Shown one piece after another: positions 1 to 8,032 of a stretch of 23,886 nt of DNA (position 1 is the first letter of the stretch; each line of letters begins with the position of its first letter). Origin of the DNA: an uncultured Pedobacter sp. (lineage in GTDB: Bacteria; Bacteroidota; Bacteroidia; Sphingobacteriales; Sphingobacteriaceae); assembly GCF_946479715.1 (NCBI RefSeq), contig NZ_CAMLHF010000074.1, positions 1 through 23,886 on the forward strand, given 5' to 3'. The notes beneath the pieces were generated by a model. That model had not been told where the DNA came from. It worked only from the letters and a program-made list of their open reading frames with translations, and did not search any database. Position numbers and translations under genes: made by a program.

Positions 1-1824
1 CTGCTTACTTTTTGGTTCTGAAAACATGCGCTGAAACATTGATGTGAGATTGGCAGATGCCACATAAACTTCTTTTCTGGCTACCTTATAATTAGTTAGG
101 TCTGTAACCTGCTCTGAATAAAACAGCTTAACCTGTTCAAAGTATTTTATGTTAGCCGTTAGTGTTTCCATCATCGCCTCCTTGAGCTTTTCATACTCCC
201 AATTTGGAAACAATGAGTAGCTGGCTAGCATAGCTATGCCAGATCCTATTAACGTGTCGTAGATTCTTTCGCGGGCCAGGGAAAGACCACCAAGACCAAG
301 GAAATCAAACAATACCAATATATAGGGCGTCATGAACAGAACGCTTACCACATAATTTTTGCGCTGAAAGCTGTAACAGCCAATCATACATATCAGTAAT
401 ATCACAAACAGGGTGTTTTTATCGTCGATGTAGACCAATATCCCCATACCAATGAAAGCACCAATTACAGTACCTATCAGACGCTCTATATTTCTCTTTT
501 TTGCTAAACTAAAGCCCGGTTTAGATATTACAAGTATGGTTAAAAGTATCCAATAGCTATGAGAGAAACTTAGTGATTTTGCAACAATAAAGCCGATGAG
601 CATTACAATGGCAACGCGTAATGAATGCCTGAAAGTTGAGGAGTTAAAGGTTATGTTTTCAAGTAACAGCTTAAAATCGATGTTTTGCCTTGTAACGAAT
701 CTTTCTACCTCAATTTTACGTGGTTTAAGGTTCTTTTTCTCGCTTTTATTAAAATATCCATTGATGGTTTTAATTCTGGATAAAATATTTTCTATGTTTA
801 CCTCTATATTCTTTAAAGCAATGATACCTAGCGTGTTGTATTTGTTGTCCGTGTTATTAACTTCAAGTGCAGTAATTTCATTTTTTAACTTAGCAACGTC
901 TTCAATTAGTGAGGTGGGTAGGCTAGGGGTGCTTCCTGTTTTTAAGGAGAAGGCGATATCATCCAGTTCATCGGCTATTTTTATAATTACAGATTCGTAA
1001 TGTATCAAAATTCCTGAAGCGTCGAATTGTTCATGAAGTTGCTTGTAATTGTAATAGGTAGACATTACTTGCTCGAAGAGGTCGACCATATCAACAAAAA
1101 CCAATAGGAGGAACCTGCCTTCGGGGGTTGTCTCTCTAACTATTTCTCTAGTTTTAAATAAAACTTCTCTAACAGCGTCTTGTTTTTCATGAACGGTAAC
1201 TTGCAGTTGAAGTAAATCGGCATAATTATCGTCGTAATCAGTATTTTGACGATAAAATTTCGCTTTAGCCCTTAAAAATTCACTAACAGAGTGGATTGAG
1301 TCGCTAAGGGTCTGCTGAACAATTCTATATGGTCTTAATCTGTAAAAAAAATAGCTGAGTAGCGTATACCAAATGCTGCCGGCAAAGATAAGTAAAGCAG
1401 AAAACAGAACTTCAGTCCACGGTCTGATATCGTCAATACTCAGTACCATGACCAATAATGCAGCAGTTCCAATTGAAGCAGCTCTTAAACCGTACAGAAA
1501 GAACATGGAGAAAATAAAGCTGAAGGCAGCGATAACAATTCCTGTGAAATAAATATTACTGTTGGTAAGCCCGACAATTATAAATATTAATGTAATTAAA
1601 ACGGTAGTAATTAACATGGCATTTCTGCGATGTATAATTGGTCCAGGAGAATCAACAACGCTTGCACATAAAGCTCCCAATGATAAAGTCATACCGTATT
1701 GAAGCATTCCAAACTGAGCTAAAATTAAGGAAGGGCAAAGTACACCGAATGTAATTCTCAGGCCGTCAGCAAAATAAGTGCTAAGCAGGAAATCATGAAT
1801 ACTTCTAATGGGACGATCAAACAT
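1..1824 (-). CDS. FUSC/YccS-family inner-membrane protein, C-terminus beyond window
   Basis: An open frame of 608 codons starts at the ATG at 1824-1822 and runs without a stop to the left edge, so the C-terminus is missing; YccS-type proteins are usually somewhat over 700 residues. The architecture is that of the YccS/YhfK group. A hydrophobic N-terminal block (about residues 20-165) is followed by a long hydrophilic, helical middle (about 165-395) and a second membrane block (about 400-540). The second block carries the FUSC signature, seen as SYWILLT, then a K/R-rich loop, then RLIGTVIGAFIG. The family is related to the fusaric acid resistance and aromatic acid exporters, but the substrate of YccS members is not established and I assign none. 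A perfect TAnnTTTG box lies 4 nt before the ATG. The gene is separated from the TPR gene upstream by 191 bp of AT-rich DNA. The family call is firm; the transport role is inferred. Confidence 0.88.
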   Translation of the reverse strand, partial: MFDRPIRSIHDFLLSTYFADGLRITFGVLCPSLILAQFGMLQYGMTLSLGALCASVVDSPGPIIHRRNAMLITTVLITLIFIIVGLTNSNIYFTGIVIAAFSFIFSMFFLYGLRAASIGTAALLVMVLSIDDIRPWTEVLFSALLIFAGSIWYTLLSYFFYRLRPYRIVQQTLSDSIHSVSEFLRAKAKFYRQNTDYDDNYADLLQLQVTVHEKQDAVREVLFKTREIVRETTPEGRFLLLVFVDMVDLFEQVMSTYYNYKQLHEQFDASGILIHYESVIIKIADELDDIAFSLKTGSTPSLPTSLIEDVAKLKNEITALEVNNTDNKYNTLGIIALKNIEVNIENILSRIKTINGYFNKSEKKNLKPRKIEVERFVTRQNIDFKLLLENITFNSSTFRHSLRVAIVMLIGFIVAKSLSFSHSYWILLTILVISKPGFSLAKKRNIERLIGTVIGAFIGMGILVYIDDKNTLFVILLICMIGCYSFQRKNYVVSVLFMTPYILVLFDFLGLGGLSLARERIYDTLIGSGIAMLASYSLFPNWEYEKLKEAMMETLTANIKYFEQVKLFYSEQVTDLTNYKVARKEVYVASANLTSMFQRMFSEPKSKQ

Positions 1825-1828
1825 ATTG

Positions 1829-1836
1829 CAAATTTA
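1829..1836 (-). promoter_or_regulatory. Candidate -7 promoter box (TAAATTTG) for the FUSC gene
   Basis: Read on the minus strand, TAAATTTG matches the Bacteroidota sigma-A -7 consensus TAnnTTTG exactly and ends 4 nt before the ATG of the FUSC gene. A clear -33 TTTG at the usual spacing is not evident; the nearest useful TTG is about 24 nt upstream. If real, transcription would begin at or next to the start codon. Confidence 0.35.
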
Positions 1837-1986
1837 GCAGATCAAATACCAATAATTTGACAATTTTTAAAACTATGTATCAGCAAAATCACTTATTGCA
1901 AAATAATAAAAAAACTGATATGACGCGCGTACAAATAATATTATATATAAGTCATATAATTAATATTATGTTAAGTAGTAAATTAC

Positions 1987-2008
1987 ACATCTCTCCTCTG
2001 AGGGATGT
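1987..2008 (-). terminator. Possible weak hairpin downstream of the first TPR gene
   Basis: Nine-base arms (1987-1995 and 2000-2008) with one imperfect position and a 4-nt loop sit just after the stop codon of the TPR gene at 2016. No T-run follows on the minus strand, so this is a poor intrinsic terminator. The rest of 1825-2015 is AT-rich and includes an imperfect TAATATTA...TAATATTA repeat. I see no gene in it. Confidence 0.25.
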
Positions 2009-2015
2009 TATTGCT

Positions 2016-3164
2016 TTAAAACTCTTCTAATTTGGATTTAAGTTCTTGAACTTTATCCAGCTTGTTTTTACGTGTATAGATTTCTATTAGCAGCTGGACC
2101 GTGGGTTTATCATTCTGATTGATCTCATGAGCTTGCAATAATGCAACTTCAGATCTGTTGATAAATGATGTAAATTTCTGATTTTTATCGGCACTTGCTG
2201 ATTTTAACGCTTCATTAGCAGATTGTATGTAAGCAACGCCTAATTGGTATAAGGCATCAAAATAATTCTCGTCGATAACTAATGCTTTATTATAAGCCAA
2301 TTCTGCTGTGCCTAAGCCAGAATTATTTTGGTATAGGTAACCATATAGGAAATAAAGTAATTTGTTGGCTGTGTCAGTCTTAAGTGTATTCTCAATAACT
2401 TTTATTGCTTCAGCATATTTTTCGTTATCAAGTAATAAGTTGATGTAATTGTTGGTCAAATTAACATCTCCGGCATTTACTCTGATTCCGTCTTCAAGCG
2501 TTTTGATTGCCTGATCGGTTTCAAATTTTGATGTGTATATATTGGCTAGATTTTGAAATATTGCGGGATTTCTTGCTCCGTTTTCTTTTGCTCTTTTAAA
2601 ATATTCAAGTGCATTGTCGAAACCTCTGATATTTTGAGCAGCTAATGCAGTATTAACGGCTAAAGTAGTATCCTTTGGGAAAAAATCACTTACTTCTTTT
2701 AATAAGCCAAAGGCCGTTGTGAAGTCATTCTTAGCGAAAGCTGCATTTGCCTTTTCCTGCTTTTTGATATTAATATTGTATATAGATGCCTCTATTAAGT
2801 GCGTATTTGTTTGAAACTTATCCAATCTTTTAGCTGAATCGATTGCTTCTATGGCTAAACCATAATATTTATCTGAATTACCTTCATTTGGATCCGTGAT
2901 AGCTACATATGAACTTAAGTAAGCTTTAATTGCCCAAGTTTCAGGCCATTTCTTTGTTTTCTTATCATTCTGTGCAGCTTCGCTCGCTTTTATCCCTTCC
3001 CCTATTATCCCCAATTGTGCATTAGCATCTTGCTTATTGTTTATAGCCATTTGCAATTTACCTACGCTATTTCTTGCTATTAGAAGTTGACTTTTTTGAG
3101 AAAAAGCCAAATTACAAGTTGTTACAACTAAAAATATAGTACCAATAAAAGATATCTTACTCAT
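2016..3164 (-). CDS. Secreted tetratricopeptide-repeat protein (paralogue 1)
   Basis: A 382-residue protein with an N-terminal signal peptide (hydrophobic stretch to about residue 20, then AFSQ|KSQ), so it should act in the periplasm. The rest is helical repeats with TPR character. Recognisable units include one near residues 140-190 (AKNDFTTAF..., ALEYFKRAKENG), one near 200-235 (NLANIYTSKFETDQAIKTLE) and one near 275-315 (ELAYNKALVIDENYFDALYQLGVAYI). TPR proteins are protein-binding scaffolds; no catalytic motif is present and the partner is unknown. Its layout closely parallels the next gene on the same strand (3233-4306), including the residues after the signal peptide (QKS...) and the motif F.KxDF..A, which suggests tandem duplication. 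A strong terminator separates the two genes and a TAAGTTTG box lies just before this ATG, so it probably has its own promoter. Confidence 0.88.
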   Translation of the reverse strand: MSKISFIGTIFLVVTTCNLAFSQKSQLLIARNSVGKLQMAINNKQDANAQLGIIGEGIKASEAAQNDKKTKKWPETWAIKAYLSSYVAITDPNEGNSDKYYGLAIEAIDSAKRLDKFQTNTHLIEASIYNINIKKQEKANAAFAKNDFTTAFGLLKEVSDFFPKDTTLAVNTALAAQNIRGFDNALEYFKRAKENGARNPAIFQNLANIYTSKFETDQAIKTLEDGIRVNAGDVNLTNNYINLLLDNEKYAEAIKVIENTLKTDTANKLLYFLYGYLYQNNSGLGTAELAYNKALVIDENYFDALYQLGVAYIQSANEALKSASADKNQKFTSFINRSEVALLQAHEINQNDKPTVQLLIEIYTRKNKLDKVQELKSKLEEF

Positions 3165-3168
3165 AATA

Positions 3169-3176
3169 CAAACTTA
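3169..3176 (-). promoter_or_regulatory. Candidate -7 promoter box (TAAGTTTG) for TPR paralogue 1
   Basis: On the minus strand TAAGTTTG is an exact match to TAnnTTTG and ends 4 nt before the ATG at 3164. It lies directly after the T-run of the terminator that closes the upstream TPR gene, so a fresh promoter here makes sense. The -33 position falls inside the hairpin and has no clear TTTG. Confidence 0.4.
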
Positions 3177-3208
3177 AAAAAAAAGAGGGATAAATCTATC
3201 CCTCTTTT
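3169..3208 (-). terminator. Intrinsic terminator after TPR paralogue 2
   Basis: A perfect 12-bp stem (3181-3192 with 3197-3208, loop 3193-3196, core AGAGGGATA/TATCCCTCT) is followed on the minus strand by an unbroken run of T. It stands between the stop of the 3233-4306 gene and the start of the 2016-3164 gene and should end most transcripts from gyrA and the second TPR gene. Confidence 0.85.
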
Positions 3209-3232
3209 CATTTTCAAAAATTTTGAATGTGC

Positions 3233-4306
3233 CTATTTTAATTCAGCCAGTCTTTTCTTTATGGCTTCGTAGTTAACATTATCATTTTTAAAAGCATAGA
3301 TAATAGCTAAATTTTCCAAAGTATTTACATGTTTTGGATCTATATCAAGTGCTGCTTTATAGTAAGGAATCGCCTGATCTATGAATTTAGTCATTTTAGT
3401 GCCCAACTCACTAAATTCTTTAGTTTTCTTAGGATCTAAAGCATTTCTTTGAGTTTGGATAGCAAGTGCTTGTTTATAGTAAGTGTCACCCAATAGCGAT
3501 TGGTAGTTTGCGTTTTTAGGCTCTTTTGCTACCAATTTACCAAGCATTTCCTGTGATTTAGCAATATCTCCTCTTTTTAAATAAATGTCAGTTTCAACAC
3601 CGATAAAATAAGGATCATCAGGATATTTAGCAGATGCTTCTTTTAGTATAGTTAAACCTGCAACGCTATCTTTTATATCATCAAAAGTAGTTTTGATGAT
3701 ATCATTATAAAGCATTTTAGAATCTTTATAGTTCAGCTCAATAGCTCTTTTAAAGTTTCTAACTACTTCTGGGTAGTTTTTTGCTTCTTTAGCCACAACA
3801 CCAGCATTGATAAACATAGCTGTATCGTTAGGGTTTTTAGCAGTTACCTCATTAAATGCTGCTAAAGCTCCAGCGAAATCTTTCTTTTGGTAAGCGTAGA
3901 TTCCTCTGTTTCTCATTGCATCCTGAATAGTTAGTCTGGCATTTTCAATATTTTCTTTTTCATTGCCTTTAGTGTCTAATGCTTTAGCTTTTTCTACCGC
4001 TTCTTCAGCAATTTTTTGATTTGCAGATGAATTAGCAGCGTCTAATGAATCTACCAACGCAATTCTTGAAGCAAATAATGCTCTGTATGACCAAGATTCA
4101 ACCAGGTCTTTAGATTTCTCATGGGCAATTGCTTTATCTGTATGTGCCAACCCTTCGTTAAGAGTTTTTAAATTGTCAGCCAAAGTTTTGTCTTTGTTTA
4201 AAGACAAAAGCGCCCATTGTTTTTTAGCAGCTTCAATTTCACTCTTTTGTGCATTAGCAAGTGTGGCAACACCTACAAATAATAAACTAAAAAGTATCTT
4301 TTTCAT
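3233..4306 (-). CDS. Secreted tetratricopeptide-repeat protein (paralogue 2), downstream of gyrA
   Basis: A 357-residue protein from the ATG at 4306-4304. The frame stays open upstream to 4432, but that extension is highly basic, overlaps the end of gyrA, and would bury a good signal peptide (MKKILFSLLFVGVATLANAQ), so I reject the longer start. The mature protein consists of helical TPR-like repeats: near residues 135-190 (YQKKDFAGALAAFNEV, VVRNFKRAIEL), about 230-285, and a C-terminal unit with AIPYYKAALDIDPKHVNTLENLAIIY. It is probably periplasmic and probably a scaffold; its partner is unknown. It starts 31 bp after the gyrA stop codon with no terminator between, so it is likely co-transcribed with gyrA. 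From memory, a TPR gene next to gyrA recurs in Bacteroidota genomes. It is a likely paralogue of the next gene downstream. Confidence 0.9.
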   Translation of the reverse strand: MKKILFSLLFVGVATLANAQKSEIEAAKKQWALLSLNKDKTLADNLKTLNEGLAHTDKAIAHEKSKDLVESWSYRALFASRIALVDSLDAANSSANQKIAEEAVEKAKALDTKGNEKENIENARLTIQDAMRNRGIYAYQKKDFAGALAAFNEVTAKNPNDTAMFINAGVVAKEAKNYPEVVRNFKRAIELNYKDSKMLYNDIIKTTFDDIKDSVAGLTILKEASAKYPDDPYFIGVETDIYLKRGDIAKSQEMLGKLVAKEPKNANYQSLLGDTYYKQALAIQTQRNALDPKKTKEFSELGTKMTKFIDQAIPYYKAALDIDPKHVNTLENLAIIYAFKNDNVNYEAIKKRLAELK

Positions 4307-4337
4307 TTTATTTAATATATGTTCAACAATTTGATTT

Positions 4338-6932
4338 TTAATCTTCGGTTTCTTCTTCCGCATCGTCGCCAGTCTCCTCTTCGCTAGCTTCTTCTGTAGT
4401 ATCCTCGTCAGGAGCAGCTTCAAGAGCTTCACCGTCTACCACAATATGGCTTTCAGCTGTTTCTTCCACTTCTTCGTCATCGTGATCAATTTTGGCCACT
4501 GAAGCAATCTCATCGTTACCTTTTAAGTTAATTAAACGAACACCCTGTGTTGCTCTACCCATTACTCTTAGTTCGCTAACCACAATTCTAATAACGATAC
4601 CTGATTTATTGATGATCATTAAGTCATCAGCATCAGTTACATTTTTAATTGCAACAAGCGCTCCGGTTTTTTCAGTAACGTTAATGGTTTTAACACCCTT
4701 ACCACCCCTATTTGTAACACGATAATCTTCGATGTCGGTACGTTTACCATAACCTTTTTCTGATACAACAAGAACAGTAGCTCCTGGATCATTAACAGCA
4801 ATCATGCCAACTACTTCATCGTTTTCATGAGCGAGGGTTACACCGCGAACACCAGTTGCAGTTCTTCCCATTGGTCTAACCTTTTCTTCGTTGAAGCGAA
4901 TTGCCCTTCCAGAGCGCAATGCCATAACAATTTCACTGGTTCCGGTGGTTAAACTTGCTTCAAGTAACTGATCTCCTTCATTGATGTTAATCGCGTTGAT
5001 GCCGTTAACTCTAGGTCTTGAATATGCTTCCAAAGAAGTTTTCTTGATTGTTCCTTTTTTGGTACACATGATAATGTAGTTATTTTCAAGGTACTCCTGA
5101 TCTTTAAGGTTTTTAACCTTAATAAAGGCTTTAATCTTTTCCTCTTTAGGGATATTAATAATGTTCTGGATTGCTCTTCCTTTACTTAATCTGGATCCTT
5201 CCGGAATTTCATATACTCTTAGCCAGAAACAACGACCTGTCTCTGTAAAGAACAACATGTAGTTATGGTTTGATGCAATTAGCATATGTTCAATGAAATC
5301 TTCATTTCTTGAGTCGCTACCTTTTGAACCTTTTCCACCCCTACCTTGAGTACGGTATTCTGTTGCCGGAGTACGTTTGATATAACCTTCATGAGAAATG
5401 GTAATTACTACGTCTTCATCTTCGATGAAGTCTTCCATGCTCATGTCTTCTGCAGAGTGTACGATTTGAGTTCTACGCTCATCACCGTATTTTTCTCTCA
5501 TTTCGGTCAATTCCTCAGTGATGATCTGCATACGTTTACCTTCATCATCTAAAATAGATTGTAGGTATTCTATAGTTTTCATTAACTCGTTGTACTCATC
5601 TTTAATTTTATCACGCTCCAGACCAGTTAACCTGCGGAGTGTCATATCAAGAATAGCTCTGGCTTGAATGTCACTTAATCCAAATTTCTCCATTAAGCCT
5701 ACTCTGGCTTCCTCAGGAGTATCTGAACTACGAATCAAGTTAATTACTTCATCTAAATGATCAAGTGCAATTAACAAGCCTTCTAAGATGTGAGCACGTT
5801 TTTTTGCTTCGGCCAATTCAAACTTGGTTCTGCGGATTACTACTTCGTGACGGTGCTCAACGAAATATTGAATCAAGTCTTTTAGATTTAATAATTGCGG
5901 CCTGCCTTTAACAAGCGCAATGTTATTTACACTAAATGAAGTTTGTAGCGCAGTTTGCTTGAATAGGTTGTTTAGTACGATTGAAGCGTTTGCATCACGT
6001 TTGATTTCGTAAACAATACGGATACCGTCTTTATTGGACTCATCCTTAATGTTTGAAATACCTTCAATTTTTTTCTCTCCAACAAGTTCAGCAGTACGCT
6101 CAATCATCATTGCCTTATTAACCTGGTAAGGTATTTCGGTTACAATAATGGTTTCGCGGTCTTTTGTAGTTTCAATTTCTGCTTTAGAGCGCATTACAAT
6201 ACGACCTCTACCTGTTTCAAAAGCTTCCTGAACACCTGCATAGCCATAAATAATAGCTCCTGTAGGAAAATCAGGTGCTTTAATATGCTTCATTAATTCA
6301 GGAATAGTAATGTCGTTATTTTCGATATAAGCTATTGTTGCATTAATTGCTTCAGTAATGTTATGAGGAGGCATATTTGTAGCCATACCCACTGCAATAC
6401 CTGATGATCCGTTGATCAATAAGTTTGGAACTTTTGATGGAAGAACTGTTGGTTCTTGTAATGAATCATCAAAGTTCAACTGGAAATCTACAGTATCTTT
6501 ATTGATATCGGCAAGCATTTCCTCTGCAATCTTCTGGAAGCGGGCCTCTGTATAACGCATTGCTGCTGGAAAGTCACCATCAATTGATCCAAAGTTACCC
6601 TGTCCTTCAACCATTAAATAACGTAAGCTCCATTCCTGAGCCATCCTTACCATAGTATTGTAAACAGAAGCATCACCATGCGGGTGATACTTACCCAGCA
6701 CCTCACCTACAATACGTGCAGATTTTTTATATGGTTTGTTGTTTGTTAATCCCAGATCGAGCATACCATATAACACGCGGCGGTGTACAGGTTTTAATCC
6801 ATCACGTACATCAGGTAGAGCCCTTGATACGATAACCGACATCGAATAATCGATGTAAGCTGATTTCATTTGCTCGTCAATATCGATCCTTATTATTTTG
6901 TCGTTTTCTTGATTTTCTAAATCTTCTGCCAT
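4338..6932 (-). CDS. gyrA: DNA gyrase subunit A
   Basis: An 864-residue type II topoisomerase subunit. GyrA cuts and rejoins DNA within the GyrA2GyrB2 complex, which introduces negative supercoils at the cost of ATP. The catalytic tyrosine is Tyr127, in [10 protein letters not shown], equivalent to E. coli Tyr122. The breakage-reunion domain spans about residues 1-500 and the six-bladed C-terminal wrapping domain about 505-815. The GyrA box at residues 529-535 reads QGRGGKG, which marks this as GyrA rather than ParC. The last ~45 residues are strongly acidic, like the acidic tails that tune wrapping in other GyrA proteins. In the quinolone-resistance region the residues aligned with E. coli Ser83 and Asp87 are Ala88 and Asn92. 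It is followed at 31 bp by a secreted TPR gene; upstream, a terminator separates it from hemF. Confidence 0.98.
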   Translation of the reverse strand: MAEDLENQENDKIIRIDIDEQMKSAYIDYSMSVIVSRALPDVRDGLKPVHRRVLYGMLDLGLTNNKPYKKSARIVGEVLGKYHPHGDASVYNTMVRMAQEWSLRYLMVEGQGNFGSIDGDFPAAMRYTEARFQKIAEEMLADINKDTVDFQLNFDDSLQEPTVLPSKVPNLLINGSSGIAVGMATNMPPHNITEAINATIAYIENNDITIPELMKHIKAPDFPTGAIIYGYAGVQEAFETGRGRIVMRSKAEIETTKDRETIIVTEIPYQVNKAMMIERTAELVGEKKIEGISNIKDESNKDGIRIVYEIKRDANASIVLNNLFKQTALQTSFSVNNIALVKGRPQLLNLKDLIQYFVEHRHEVVIRRTKFELAEAKKRAHILEGLLIALDHLDEVINLIRSSDTPEEARVGLMEKFGLSDIQARAILDMTLRRLTGLERDKIKDEYNELMKTIEYLQSILDDEGKRMQIITEELTEMREKYGDERRTQIVHSAEDMSMEDFIEDEDVVITISHEGYIKRTPATEYRTQGRGGKGSKGSDSRNEDFIEHMLIASNHNYMLFFTETGRCFWLRVYEIPEGSRLSKGRAIQNIINIPKEEKIKAFIKVKNLKDQEYLENNYIIMCTKKGTIKKTSLEAYSRPRVNGINAININEGDQLLEASLTTGTSEIVMALRSGRAIRFNEEKVRPMGRTATGVRGVTLAHENDEVVGMIAVNDPGATVLVVSEKGYGKRTDIEDYRVTNRGGKGVKTINVTEKTGALVAIKNVTDADDLMIINKSGIVIRIVVSELRVMGRATQGVRLINLKGNDEIASVAKIDHDDEEVEETAESHIVVDGEALEAAPDEDTTEEASEEETGDDAEEETED

Positions 6933-6994
6933 AAATATTAATGTTCCTTAAGAACGATTTAAATGTGGTATTCTTATAACCTTGCGAAGCTAAT

Positions 6995-7016
6995 AAAAAA
7001 AGCGCCATTAAGGCGC
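6995..7016 (-). terminator. Intrinsic terminator after hemF
   Basis: On the minus strand a GCGCC/GGCGC stem (7012-7016 with 7002-7006, 5-nt loop) is followed by seven T (7001-6995). It lies between the hemF stop codon and the gyrA start, so gyrA should have its own promoter, although I could not identify a convincing one in 6933-7053. Confidence 0.8.
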
Positions 7017-7053
7017 ATTGTGGAAAAATTTTAACGTAAAAATTAGGCTATTA

Positions 7054-7950
7054 TTAAGCCCATTCTATACCTTTTTTAAGCTTACTTAAAGTATAGGATT
7101 CTTCGCTATCTGGAAGTGTTTGATGATTGTAGATCCATTTGGCTATAGGTGGTAAACTCATTAAAATAGATTCAATTCTGCCATTGGTTTCGAGACCAAA
7201 TTTTGTTCCTGCATCATACACCAAATTAAATTCAGCATACCGGCTTCTACGCAGGTATTGCCATTCTTGTTGTTTCTCGTCAAATTCCTTATCTCTGTTT
7301 CTGTCAATTAGTTCTGTATAAGCAGGAATAAATGTATTACCAACTGCTATGGAAAAATCAAGAATCTGATCAAAGGATAAACCTGTATTTTCAGGTTTTA
7401 ATCGGTCGTAAAAAATACCCCCAACTCCCCTGGTTTCTTCACGGTGTTTGATAAAGAAATAATCATCGGCATGAGCCTTAAATTTAGGGTAAAAGGAAGT
7501 GTCAAATTCGTCGCAGGTATGCTTTAGAAGATGGTGAAAATACCGTGCGTCGGTATCGATAATATAGTGTGGGGTTAAATCTATCCCTCCGCCAAACCAT
7601 CTTGTTTCATCATCCATTTCAAAATACCTGATATTCATATGAATTATAGGTACAAAAGGATTATTTGGGTGCATTACGATTGATACGCCGGTAGCAAAAA
7701 AGTCTTCGCTATCAACCTTAAAGGCTTTTCTAACGGATTCTGGTAGCTTACCATGTACTGCAGAAAAGTTAACGCCACCCTTTTCAATAACATTACCATG
7801 TTGCATTATGCGTGTGCGACCACCGCCGCCACCATCTCTATTCCAAATCTCTTCTTCAAATTTAGCTTTGCCGTCTGCCAACTCCAGGCTTTTGCAAATC
7901 TGATCCTGAATTTGCTGATAAGCCGCTACTACTCTATCTTTAAACACCAT
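7054..7950 (-). CDS. hemF: Oxygen-dependent coproporphyrinogen III oxidase
   Basis: HemF performs the O2-dependent oxidative decarboxylation of coproporphyrinogen III to protoporphyrinogen IX in haem synthesis and is cytoplasmic. From the ATG at 7950 the protein has 298 residues, almost the same as E. coli HemF. The frame extends six codons to a GTG at 7968, but the ATG is preceded by AAAGAA and a possible promoter box overlaps the GTG region, so I prefer the ATG. Family motifs are present in order: a Gly-rich GGGGGRTR near residues 40-47, GVNFSA near 59-64, HPNNPFVPIIHMNIRYFE near 94-111 with the conserved His104, WFGGGIDLTPHY near 118-129, HREETRGVGGIFYDRL near 165-180, and RRSRYAEFNLVYD toward the C-terminus. 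It lies 82 bp downstream of the MFS gene on the same strand. Confidence 0.96.
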   Translation of the reverse strand: MVFKDRVVAAYQQIQDQICKSLELADGKAKFEEEIWNRDGGGGGRTRIMQHGNVIEKGGVNFSAVHGKLPESVRKAFKVDSEDFFATGVSIVMHPNNPFVPIIHMNIRYFEMDDETRWFGGGIDLTPHYIIDTDARYFHHLLKHTCDEFDTSFYPKFKAHADDYFFIKHREETRGVGGIFYDRLKPENTGLSFDQILDFSIAVGNTFIPAYTELIDRNRDKEFDEKQQEWQYLRRSRYAEFNLVYDAGTKFGLETNGRIESILMSLPPIAKWIYNHQTLPDSEESYTLSKLKKGIEWA

Positions 7951-7969
7951 TTCTTTAAAACTATACACG

Positions 7970-7977
7970 CAAAGTTA
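7970..7977 (-). promoter_or_regulatory. Candidate -7 promoter box (TAACTTTG) for hemF
   Basis: On the minus strand TAACTTTG matches TAnnTTTG and lies 19 nt before the preferred hemF ATG at 7950, giving a short leader. No clear -33 TTTG is visible upstream. Read-through from the MFS gene is the alternative way of expressing hemF. Confidence 0.35.
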
Positions 7978-8032
7978 ACCTTAATAAAAAGGCATCATTC
8001 CTTTAATTTTCAGATAGTACATTTTTTTGACA

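Noticed and set aside
596..1000. Open frame of 134 codons on the plus strand
   Set aside because: It lies antisense inside the FUSC gene, whose minus-strand frame has clear family motifs. Composition is that of a shadow frame.
1932..1969. AT-rich TAATATTA...TAATATTA repeat as a riboswitch or terminator
   Set aside because: The arms pair only imperfectly and contain no GC; such symmetry is common in AT-rich spacer DNA.
4307..4432. N-terminal extension of the second TPR protein into gyrA
   Set aside because: The extra 42 residues are a basic antisense-like read of the acidic gyrA tail region in another frame, and the true signal peptide begins at the inner ATG at 4306.
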